A stretch of 20,145 nucleotides of DNA, from IMG/VR virus record IMGVR_UViG_3300034105_001732, positions 1 through 20,145 of that record; one strand, given 5' to 3'. Both the position numbers and the translations under genes were made by a program. Of the stretch, positions 1-5,164 are shown in pieces (position 1 is the first letter of the stretch; each line of letters begins with the position of its first letter). The notes beneath the pieces were generated by a model. It made no database searches, was not told the DNA's origin, and worked only from the letters and a program-made list of their open reading frames with translations. Source of the DNA: a virus.

Positions 1-743
1 CCGGAGTGGTGGGGCGTGCGGAGCCAGCGCGCGATCGACGCTGCCGGGACCTTCCCGCCCGACGTCCCGGTCAGCCCCCGCCGTTCGAGTTCCCGCCAGA
101 TCGCCTGCGTCCCGACACCTGAGTCGAGGGCGCGGTACGCCCACGCCAGGAACTCGGCCTCGTCTGGGACGAGCGCCTTGTTCCCCTCGGTGTAGCCGAA
201 CCGTCGCGTGCCGCCGTTGAACTTCCCCGCCACCAGTCGCTCCTCGTGGTTGACCCGCACGCGGCGCGCGGTGTCGCGACTCGACTTGTTGTTGAACGCG
301 ACGAGCACGCGGGCCATCGTGATGTCGGCATCGGTGTCCAACTTCAGCGAGCCGGTCACCGACTTCGCGGTCACCCCGCCTCGCTCGGCGAGGTCGATGA
401 GGTCTTCCAGGTCGCGGGGGTCGCGGCACGCACGGTCGAGGTCGTACGCCATCACGTTCTTGACGTCTCCGTCCCTCAGTTCCTCCAGCATTGCGAAGAA
501 CTCCGGGCGGATGACCCGCCACATTGGCTTGCCGTCCGGCCCCTTGACCTTCCGGCGCTTGAATGCGGACAGCGTCTCCATGTGCCAGATGTCGATCTCC
601 CAGCCGACTTTCTCGGCCTCGGCGATGACCAGTTTCTTCTGGAGTGTCGTGGATTTCTCCTCGCCCGATTTGTCGTCGGAGACCCTGAGGTATCCGATGG
701 CCGGTAACCTGTTGCCCTGCTTGGCTTTCTGCCTTGGTGCCAT
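1..743 (-). CDS. int: Large serine recombinase (phage integrase), C-terminal part beyond the window
   Basis: This gene encodes the site-specific recombinase expected to insert the phage genome at a bacterial attB site and, with a directionality factor, excise it. About 247 codons are visible before the gene runs off the left edge. The N-terminal resolvase domain shows YLRVS at residues 18-22, with Ser22 the likely nucleophile and Arg20 beside it. Residues 31-35 (STTLQ) match the usual S..Q position, and DRACR at 103-107 matches the conserved DR..R active-site motif. Residues from about 165 onward look like the start of the Recombinase domain typical of large serine integrases. The ATG at 741-743 is preceded by GGAGGGCAGC, a good ribosome binding site. 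The missing part should hold the zinc ribbon and coiled coil. The dyad at 768-815 just upstream is a candidate attP. Confidence 0.93.
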   Translation of the reverse strand, partial: MAPRQKAKQGNRLPAIGYLRVSDDKSGEEKSTTLQKKLVIAEAEKVGWEIDIWHMETLSAFKRRKVKGPDGKPMWRVIRPEFFAMLEELRDGDVKNVMAYDLDRACRDPRDLEDLIDLAERGGVTAKSVTGSLKLDTDADITMARVLVAFNNKSSRDTARRVRVNHEERLVAGKFNGGTRRFGYTEGNKALVPDEAEFLAWAYRALDSGVGTQAIWRELERRGLTGTSGGKVPAASIARWLRTPHHS

Positions 744-767
744 GCTGCCCTCCATGCTCGTGGCCTG

Positions 768-815
768 TACCCCAAAAGTGTACAGTTGGCACGCCAACTG
801 CATAATTTGGGGGTA
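768..815. other. attP: Candidate phage attachment site attP (48-bp imperfect dyad)
   Basis: Seen directly: pairing position i with 1583-i gives 19 matches out of 23 between 768-790 and 793-815. There is a perfect inner arm (783-790 with 793-800), and outer arms TACCCC (768-773) and GGGGTA (810-815) also pair. The centre at 791-792 is AC, which is not its own complement, as directional serine integration requires. Established: attP sites of large serine integrases are roughly 50-bp imperfect dyads and often lie next to int. Inference: this is attP. It lies 25 bp upstream of the int start codon and no plausible gene crosses it. An operator is the main alternative. Confidence 0.6.
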
Positions 816-836
816 GGGGGCATGCCGTGGGATAAT
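807..836 (+). promoter_or_regulatory. Likely sigma-70-type promoter for the rightward small-gene operon
   Basis: TTGGGG at 807-812 and GATAAT at 831-836 are separated by 18 bp. GATAAT matches the -10 consensus at five of six positions. Transcription would start near 842-845, about 27 nt before the ATG at 871. The -35 element lies inside the right arm of the candidate attP, and a CTGTAC hexamer at 841-846 covers the predicted start, so integrase or a repressor could influence it. This is pattern matching only. Confidence 0.4.
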
Positions 837-870
837 TGAACTGTACGGGGGACGAGCGAGAAGGGCAGAC

Positions 871-1068
871 ATGAACAAGTTCGCCATCGCATACAACGAC
901 AAGAAATGGACCTACGAGGTCCACGCCCAGGGATGCGCCCACCTGATCTCGAAGCACTTGGTGCAGACCGCCACCTACGAGGCGGCAACGGGTCGAGGCG
1001 CAGCCGACGAGTTCGAGAAGGGCAACGAGGATTGCTTCGCAGTCCTGGCCCCCTGCGCGAAGAAGTAG
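871..1068 (+). CDS. Small hypothetical protein with Cys and His residues (65 aa)
   Basis: This is the first gene of the rightward operon. The ATG at 871 follows GAGAAGGGCAGAC, an acceptable ribosome binding site. The protein opens MNKFAIAYNDKKWTYEVHA, has a GCAHL segment near residue 26, and has two cysteines near the C-terminus (EDC and APC) followed by a lysine-rich end. One histidine and three cysteines in 65 residues could form a small metal site, but the spacing fits no zinc motif I recognise. No membrane segment or signal peptide is seen. I do not recognise the family. Its place between int and other small genes suggests an accessory or early phage gene. Confidence 0.7.
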   Translation: MNKFAIAYNDKKWTYEVHAQGCAHLISKHLVQTATYEAATGRGAADEFEKGNEDCFAVLAPCAKK

Positions 1069-1204
1069 CAAGGGGCGGCCCCCCCGGCGCGCGCCTGACG
1101 GTCACGGTCGTGGACGGCCAACGCCGCCCACCTCCGCGACTGCCAGACAGGCAGCCGACCCGATGACAGAATCGCGCCAAGGCGCGGCAACGGGAGGATT
1201 CACA

Positions 1205-1456
1205 ATGAACGAGCAGCAGCAGGATGCGATCGTAGAAGTGTTTGAGGCAGCCGGTTTCGGCATCGTGTTCGAGAACCTGGTGTTCTCCACCGATTCCGTT
1301 GAGTCATTCGTGACGCAGTGGGGCACGCCGGACGCTGTTTGTGGTGCAGTGCACGTGTGGGACCGTGTGCAAACCCGACCAGGCAAGGTCGGTGGCGACC
1401 TCGCAGTTTTGGCGGTTGACGGCGGCACGCTCACTTACTTCGGTGGCGAGTCGTGA
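1205..1456 (+). CDS. Small hypothetical protein (83 aa)
   Basis: The frame is open from an ATG at 1163, but the start at 1205 is preferred because GGGAGGATTCACA precedes it, a strong ribosome binding site with good spacing. The protein begins MNEQQQDAIVEVFEAAGFG and ends with a predicted beta-rich segment (DLAVLAVDGGTLTYFGG). It is mildly acidic and soluble, with no membrane segment. It probably forms a small alpha/beta domain, but I cannot assign a family or a role. The 136 bases between this gene and the one ending at 1068 hold no gene I can support; they include a GC-only palindrome at 1086-1095. A hairpin follows the gene at 1491-1521. Confidence 0.7.
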   Translation: MNEQQQDAIVEVFEAAGFGIVFENLVFSTDSVESFVTQWGTPDAVCGAVHVWDRVQTRPGKVGGDLAVLAVDGGTLTYFGGES

Positions 1457-1490
1457 TCGACACGGCGGACGAACTCGGATACTGATCGGC

Positions 1491-1521
1491 GAGGACCCTC
1501 GGCGCCATGCCGGGGGTCCTC
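1491..1521 (+). terminator. GC-rich hairpin, possible terminator or mRNA-processing hairpin
   Basis: The arms GAGGACCCTCGGC (1491-1503) and GCCGGGGGTCCTC (1509-1521) pair over 13 positions, one of them a T-G wobble, around a 5-nt loop. No T-tract follows on the plus strand, so this is a weak or non-canonical terminator. The ribosome binding site of the next gene starts within 10 nt of the hairpin. It closely resembles the terminator at 2138-2171. Confidence 0.55.
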
Positions 1522-1541
1522 CTCAATGGAGGGGGCAGGAG

Positions 1542-1787
1542 ATGGAGACCGTGAGCACCGTGTACGTGAAGCGGTACGAGACGGATGACCGGCACTACCC
1601 GGAGCGCGACGAGTTCATGCGCGTGACGGACACGACGGTCGGCGGGGAGCCCGCGCGGATCGTGGAGTACTGGACCGGCGAGACGAACCAGCCGCCGATG
1701 CCGACGTCGTTCACGCAGGTGATCGAGGATGGCACTGCGGAGTTGGACGCGGCGATCGACATGGAGGGATGGGTGAAGGCATGGTGA
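1542..1787 (+). CDS. Small hypothetical protein (81 aa)
   Basis: The ATG at 1542 sits behind GGAGGGGGCAGGAG, a strong ribosome binding site, which decides the start although the frame is open further upstream. The protein opens METVSTVYVKRYETDD, is strongly charged in its first half, and ends in an acidic helix-like stretch (AELDAAIDMEGWVKAW). I recognise no domain and see no membrane segment. Its 3' end overlaps the start of the DUF3846 gene by 7 nt, so the two are probably translated together. The pair is bracketed by two similar hairpins (1491-1521 and 2138-2171) and may move as a unit. Confidence 0.72.
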   Translation: METVSTVYVKRYETDDRHYPERDEFMRVTDTTVGGEPARIVEYWTGETNQPPMPTSFTQVIEDGTAELDAAIDMEGWVKAW

Positions 1788-2122
1788 ATGAGGGTCCGGT
1801 CGTCGCGACGCTCGGAGTCGACGGGCACGTCGACGTGTGGAGGTTGGACGCGAATGCGGGCAGCCACCTGCGAGAGATACGCGCCGTCGTCGGCGGGTAC
1901 ATCGAGGGGATCAGGCTCGGCGCCGACGTGTACATGTACGTCGACGAGGAGGGGAAGTTGAAGGGGCTGCCGATGAACTCGCGTGCGACGGCGCTGGCGA
2001 TCGGCGCGGGACTGCCCGACTTCGTCGTCGGGCCGGTGCTGCTCGTCGGGTTCGACGGGTCGCCGGAGATCGCGTCGCTGCCGCCGGAGTTCGTCGAGCG
2101 GCTCGCGGTCGACGGCCTGTAG
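1781..2122 (+). CDS. DUF3846-family protein (113 aa)
   Basis: The sequence fits my memory of the DUF3846 family, found in phages and actinobacteria and without a known function. The typical elements are present in order: an N-terminal beta strand, a segment IRAVVGGYIEGIRL (about residues 33-46), a YMYVDEEGKLKGLPMN core (about 51-66) and a later FVVGPVLLVG strand. The start at 1781 is chosen because GGAGGG lies about 11 nt upstream. An in-frame ATG at 1769 is possible but abuts that GGAGGG; it would add four residues. The gene overlaps the preceding one and is followed directly by a strong terminator at 2138-2171. No membrane segment is seen. Confidence 0.8.
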   Translation: MVNEGPVVATLGVDGHVDVWRLDANAGSHLREIRAVVGGYIEGIRLGADVYMYVDEEGKLKGLPMNSRATALAIGAGLPDFVVGPVLLVGFDGSPEIASLPPEFVERLAVDGL

Positions 2123-2137
2123 CCCAACGAGACAGGA

Positions 2138-2171
2138 AAGGACCCCCCGGCAGCGATGCCGGGGGGTCCTT
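2138..2171. terminator. Strong bidirectional intrinsic terminator between converging operons
   Basis: A perfect 15-bp stem (2138-2152 with 2157-2171) closes a GCGA loop. T-rich sequence follows on the plus strand (TTCGTTT). The minus-strand side has AA pairs at the stem base and then a short T-containing run. It ends the rightward operon after the DUF3846 gene and also lies just beyond the stop of the minus-strand gene at 2180-2347. Confidence 0.85.
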
Positions 2172-2179
2172 CGTTTCGG

Positions 2180-2347
2180 CTAGCGGTGGAAGTCGAGCAC
2201 CTCGACTCGCAGGCCCAATTCCTCGAAGTCGGCGCGGAGCCGGGAGAACGCGGCGAGGCGGGTCTCCAACTGCGTGAACGGGTTCTCGCTCTTGGGTCGG
2301 GTCAGTGAGAACACGACGACCTTCTTGCCCTTGCGCTGCTTGCTCAT
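2180..2347 (-). CDS. Small basic hypothetical protein (55 aa)
   Basis: This gene is too short for ordinary ORF cut-offs. It starts at the ATG at 2345-2347 and stops at TAG 2180-2182. Upstream on its strand is GATAGGGCAGACAA, a modest ribosome binding site. The protein begins MSKQRKGKKVVVFSLTRPKS, a basic head followed by a beta strand, then a helix (FTQLETRLAAFSRLRADFEEL) and a final strand (RVEVLDF). This beta-alpha-beta pattern could be a small nucleic-acid-binding or regulatory fold, but I recognise no family. It lies after the late-operon terminator at 2504-2536, so it needs read-through or its own promoter. I found no convincing promoter in 2348-2503, a stretch where I see nothing else. 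Confidence 0.6.
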   Translation of the reverse strand: MSKQRKGKKVVVFSLTRPKSENPFTQLETRLAAFSRLRADFEELGLRVEVLDFHR

Positions 2348-2503
2348 TTGTCTGCCCTATCTCTCGGGGGGCGGGTCGCCCCGATCCAGGCACCGGCAGA
2401 GTCGGTGACGGTGGCTGGGTCGCGGCGAGCCGGGTGTCCCGGCGGCGGGGGCTTAGCCTGCCCGCAGGATTCCAGTGTAAACCCGTTGCGCCGCAATAGG
2501 AAA

Positions 2504-2536
2504 TGGCCCCACCCGACATGGTGTCGAGTGGGGCCA
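2504..2536 (-). terminator. Intrinsic terminator of the late structural operon
   Basis: The arms 2504-2512 and 2528-2536 pair perfectly (TGGCCCCAC with GTGGGGCCA). There is one internal mismatch (2513/2527), then a further 5-bp inner stem (2514-2518 with 2522-2526) and a 3-nt loop. On the minus strand the stem is followed by TTTCCTATT. It lies 18 nt beyond the stop codon of the last late gene (2554-2820). Confidence 0.85.
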
Positions 2537-2553
2537 GTGAGACTGGGGCGTTG

Positions 2554-2820
2554 CTAGATGACGTGGAACACCCCGCAGTCGATCACGGGGACCTCGGGGA
2601 CGTCGTCGATCCTCGCGTACACGTGGTACGCGCCGGGATCCAGCGAGTCGACCATGACACCGATCTGCGCGCCCACGACGACCGGCGCGTCGAAGCCGTC
2701 TTCCTCGGGCCGCTCGCCGTCCTTGACGATCGCGAGGGTGACGTTCGCGGTGCGGACCTCGCCGTCGCTGGTGACGACGACGGGCTGGAACTCGACGGTC
2801 TCCCGTTGGTACAGGTTCAT
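2554..2820 (-). CDS. Small beta-rich phage protein, last gene of the late operon (88 aa)
   Basis: The ATG at 2818-2820 overlaps the stop of the repeat fibre gene (ATGA), so translation is probably coupled. The protein begins MNLYQRETVEFQPVVV and shows alternating beta-strand segments (EVRTANVTLAIVKDG, APVVVGAQIGVMVDS, GAYHVYARIDD, VIDCGVFHV), consistent with a single immunoglobulin-like or other beta-sandwich domain. No signal peptide or membrane segment is seen. Position suggests a virion accessory protein, perhaps attached to or assisting the neighbouring fibre. I do not recognise a named family. A strong terminator follows. Confidence 0.78.
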   Translation of the reverse strand: MNLYQRETVEFQPVVVTSDGEVRTANVTLAIVKDGERPEEDGFDAPVVVGAQIGVMVDSLDPGAYHVYARIDDVPEVPVIDCGVFHVI

Positions 2821-4595
2821 GTGAGTGTTCCCTTCCAATGCTTGGCGCCGAGCGTCCCGCTCCTGGCTGCCGGTGGGAGGAGCCGTCCCGTGGTCGCCTG
2901 GTCGGCGAGCCCGCCCGTGACGGTGATGTTGCGCCAGCGCCGCGCGCCGCTCAGGATCGTCGTGATCGACAGGTGCGCGTTGCCGGTGATCGCGACGGTC
3001 GCGGTCGCGGTGAGCGCGGTCGTGACCCGCATGATCGCGGCGCCGTTGGATCCGATGGTGACGGTGCGGGCGACGGTGATCGCCAGTGCCGCGCCGGTGG
3101 AGGTTCCGATGGTCGCGGTCGCGGTGAGGGTGAGGGTGATCGCCGTGTCGGTGTCGCCGACCTGCTGCGTCGAGCCCGTCGCGGTGACGGTGACGGTGAT
3201 CGGCGCGGCGGCCAGTGCGGTGACGCCGGGGACGCCGGTCGCGTCCAGGTCGACGGTGGTCGGCAGGGTCGATCCGGTGGAACGACCGACCGTCGATGTC
3301 GCGGCCCGCCCGGCGAACACGGGGGTGTCGGCGTCGGAGTCGAGGCCCGCTGCTCCGGTCGCGTCGAGTGTGGCGGTGGTCGGCAGGGTCGATCCGGTGG
3401 ACGTGCCGACGATGCCGGTCGCCGCGAGGGTGATCGCCGTGGGCAGGGTGGCGTCGCCGTTGGCGCCGAGGGTGGCCGTCGCGCCCAGGCTGACGGTCGA
3501 GGTCGTCGTGGCGTTGGACGCCATGCCGGTCGAGCCGGTCGCGCTCAACGTGACAGTGGTCGGCTGGGTGGCGGCGCCGGTGTAGCCGGTCGCGCCCGTC
3601 GCGGCGAGGGCGACGGTGACCGGGAGTGCGGCGGTCGTCGAGGTGCCGCGTGCCCCCGTCGCCGCGAGGGTGCCGGTGACGGCGAGGGCCGATGCGGACG
3701 CCCGCGTGTTCGCGCCGGTCGAGGTCCGGGTCGCGGTGATGGCGAGGGCCGAGGCGCTGGACGTGCCGACCGTTCCCGTGGCCGCGAGCGTGACGGTCTG
3801 GGCGAGCGTGGAGTTGCTCGATGTCCCGATCGTCTTGGTGCCCGCGAGGGTGACGGTCGAGGCGAGCGTCGAGTCGGACTTGCGCTGGTTCGCGCCGGTC
3901 GCTGCGAGGGTGACGGTGAGCAGGGAGGCGGCGTCCACGGCGATCGTGCCGCTGCCTGTCGCTGCGAGGGTCGTGGTGATGGCGAGGGCCGACCCGCTGG
4001 AGGTGCCGACTGTCCCGGTCGCCGTCAGGGTGACGGTCGAGGCGAGGGCCGAGTTGCTGCTCGGAGCGGTGGCGACGCCGGTCGCGGTCAGGGTGACGGT
4101 CTCGGCGAGCGTCGCGGCGCCGGTGTATCCGGCGTTGTAGGTGACGGTGACGTTCGCCCACCCGAAGTACTGGATCGAACTCGTGGTGTTCGCCTTTTTC
4201 GCGGTGAACCGGATCTTGAAGTCCCCGGACCGGATCTGCGCGAGGGTGACCGAGCCGAGGGTGACGTCGTCGGAGCCGGGGGTGGTGCGCTCGGTGAGGG
4301 TCGCCGGTGACCCGATCGCCGTTACGCCGTCGTACGCCTGCACCGTGGGGTTGTTCCACCTCGCAGCGTTCGCGACGTACTGCTGGACGTTGACGACGAC
4401 GGAAACGAGGTTGTCCGTGTCTTGGATGGTGCCGCCGAAGTCATAGCCGGTGACGTCGCCGACGTGGTCGCCGGTCGTCGTGGTCGTGAGCGTCCCGTAG
4501 GTCGTGGCGAGGCCGTCGTAGTTCGACGCTGTCGATGCGAACGCGGTGCCCGAGACGTTGGTCCAGCCCGCGCCGTCGTTAGCGCTGGTTGCCAT
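2817..4595 (-). CDS. Repeat-rich tail fibre or appendage protein (592 aa)
   Basis: Residues 1 to about 155 form a beta-rich domain of the lectin or jelly-roll kind seen in phage tail proteins (segments such as NLVSVVVNVQQYV and GDFKIRF, ending ANVTVTY). From about residue 161 to 550 there are about twenty tandem units of close to 20 residues, typically TLP.TVTLAATG..GTS.GS, very rich in Thr, Ala and Gly. A short basic C-terminal tail follows (ARRW, then KHWKGTLT). Such a regular repeat predicts a beta-solenoid or fibrous stalk. Its distance from the baseplate genes, beyond the lysis cassette, makes the exact role uncertain: side fibre, tail appendage or capsid decoration are all possible. The ATG at 4593-4595 has only a weak ribosome binding site (GGGA). 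Two other reading frames across the repeats are also open, an effect of the repeat and GC content. Confidence 0.85.
   Translation of the reverse strand: MATSANDGAGWTNVSGTAFASTASNYDGLATTYGTLTTTTTGDHVGDVTGYDFGGTIQDTDNLVSVVVNVQQYVANAARWNNPTVQAYDGVTAIGSPATLTERTTPGSDDVTLGSVTLAQIRSGDFKIRFTAKKANTTSSIQYFGWANVTVTYNAGYTGAATLAETVTLTATGVATAPSSNSALASTVTLTATGTVGTSSGSALAITTTLAATGSGTIAVDAASLLTVTLAATGANQRKSDSTLASTVTLAGTKTIGTSSNSTLAQTVTLAATGTVGTSSASALAITATRTSTGANTRASASALAVTGTLAATGARGTSTTAALPVTVALAATGATGYTGAATQPTTVTLSATGSTGMASNATTTSTVSLGATATLGANGDATLPTAITLAATGIVGTSTGSTLPTTATLDATGAAGLDSDADTPVFAGRAATSTVGRSTGSTLPTTVDLDATGVPGVTALAAAPITVTVTATGSTQQVGDTDTAITLTLTATATIGTSTGAALAITVARTVTIGSNGAAIMRVTTALTATATVAITGNAHLSITTILSGARRWRNITVTGGLADQATTGRLLPPAARSGTLGAKHWKGTLT
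2950..4115 (-). repeat. Degenerate 60-bp coding repeats, about 20 units
   Basis: On the plus strand, phrases like GGTCGCCGCGAGGGTGACGG recur about every 60 bp. Translated on the minus strand each unit is about 20 residues (18-21), with conserved TVTL and ATG motifs. Units have diverged in sequence while length is mostly kept, so expansion is not recent, apart from closer pairs such as those around GTSTGSTLPTT. Confidence 0.85.
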
Positions 4596-4613
4596 GGTCC
4601 CGGCCTGACGTCA

Positions 4614-4658
4614 GAGGGGGGTGACCGACTCGATGGATCGCCACGGCTCACCCCCCTC
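4614..4658 (-). repeat. Perfect 11-bp inverted repeat in the gap before the repeat fibre gene
   Basis: GAGGGGGGTGA at 4614-4624 pairs with TCACCCCCCTC at 4648-4658 around a 23-nt loop, and the loop ends can pair further (CCG with CGG, with one unpaired base). On the minus strand the upstream arm reads AAGGAGGGGGGTGA, which resembles a strong ribosome binding site, and it is masked if the hairpin forms. No U-tract follows. It could be an mRNA stabiliser, a weak terminator or a translational control element. Confidence 0.6.
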
Positions 4659-4673
4659 CTTGTTGGTCTCGGT

Positions 4674-5072
4674 CTATGCGGCGAGCGGCGCGATCGACAC
4701 TCCGCAGGTATTCAACGTGAACGTGTTGCCGGACACCCAGGCCTGCGGCGTCGTGAGCGCGACGGAGTAGAGGAAGTTGCCCGCCGAGACGTCGTCCCAT
4801 ACGGAGATGTGGCTGATCGTCTCGTTGGTCCCGCCGTTCGTCCAGACCGGGGCGGTGCCGTTGAGTGCGATGGCGCCACCGGATGCGGCGCCCTGCGTCA
4901 TCGCGACGCGGGTGGTGGATCCGGCGGCGGCGGCGGTCGCGCCCGATGCGCCGGGGTCGGCGGTGTGCAACTTGACGAAGATCCCCGCGACGACGGTGCG
5001 CGTGGCGCCCGACGCGCGGATGCAGTTGAGCCAAGCGTTCGCTGTGTTGACGGTCGAGACGCCTACGGTCAT
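4674..5072 (-). CDS. Phage tail or fibre-associated structural protein (132 aa)
   Basis: The protein begins MTVGVSTVNTANAWLNCIR, then has VKLHTADPGASGA (about residues 33-45) and later a SHISVWDD segment and GNFLYSVALT. This arrangement (N.WLN.I, KLHT.DPGA.G, SHIS.WD, GN.L.S..L) recurs in small structural proteins of phages of actinobacteria, usually called tail fibre or minor tail proteins; that comparison is from memory. It is beta-rich, without a membrane segment. The ATG at 5070-5072 overlaps the stop of the 31-aa frame (ATGA), and AAGGAG lies at proper spacing inside that frame. It probably works with the repeat fibre gene that follows. Confidence 0.82.
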   Translation of the reverse strand: MTVGVSTVNTANAWLNCIRASGATRTVVAGIFVKLHTADPGASGATAAAAGSTTRVAMTQGAASGGAIALNGTAPVWTNGGTNETISHISVWDDVSAGNFLYSVALTTPQAWVSGNTFTLNTCGVSIAPLAA

Positions 5073-5164
5073 GTCGATTCTCCTTCAGTATCAATGGTGT
5101 TGGTGGCGGTGCCGGGTCCGACGGTGCCGGACGCCTCGAAGACGATCTCGTATTTCGTGCTCAT
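5069..5164 (-). CDS. Very small hypothetical protein (31 aa)
   Basis: The frame runs from an ATG at 5162-5164 to TGA at 5069-5071 and overlaps both neighbours in ATGA fashion, the same coupling used across the operon. This is the main reason to think it is translated. The product starts MSTKYEIVFEASGTVGPG and is Thr- and Gly-rich, with no membrane segment or recognisable domain. It may be a small peptide of its own, or its translation may mainly serve to deliver ribosomes to the next start codon, whose AAGGAG site lies inside it. Confidence 0.55.
   Translation of the reverse strand: MSTKYEIVFEASGTVGPGTATNTIDTEGEST

Noticed and set aside
779-808. Leftward int promoter using the inner palindrome as a 17-bp spacer (TTATGC and TACACT)
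   Set aside because: The spacing is right but the -35 match is poor, so it cannot be called with confidence. The int promoter is not assigned.
1086-1095. GC-only palindrome GGCGCGCGCC as a terminator
   Set aside because: It has no loop and no T-tract. Such runs are expected by chance in GC-rich DNA.
2950-4115. CRISPR array
   Set aside because: The period of about 60 bp reflects coding units of about 20 codons that vary along their full length. There are no near-identical direct repeats separated by unique spacers, and no cas genes are present.
2554-4359. Long alternative open frames across the repeat fibre gene on both strands (about 600 and 490 codons)
   Set aside because: Their products are dominated by Arg, His, Asp and Gly in low-complexity runs, with no domain or ribosome binding site. 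The 60-bp repeat and high GC keep several frames open; only the minus-strand frame at 2817-4595 has a sensible beta-repeat product.
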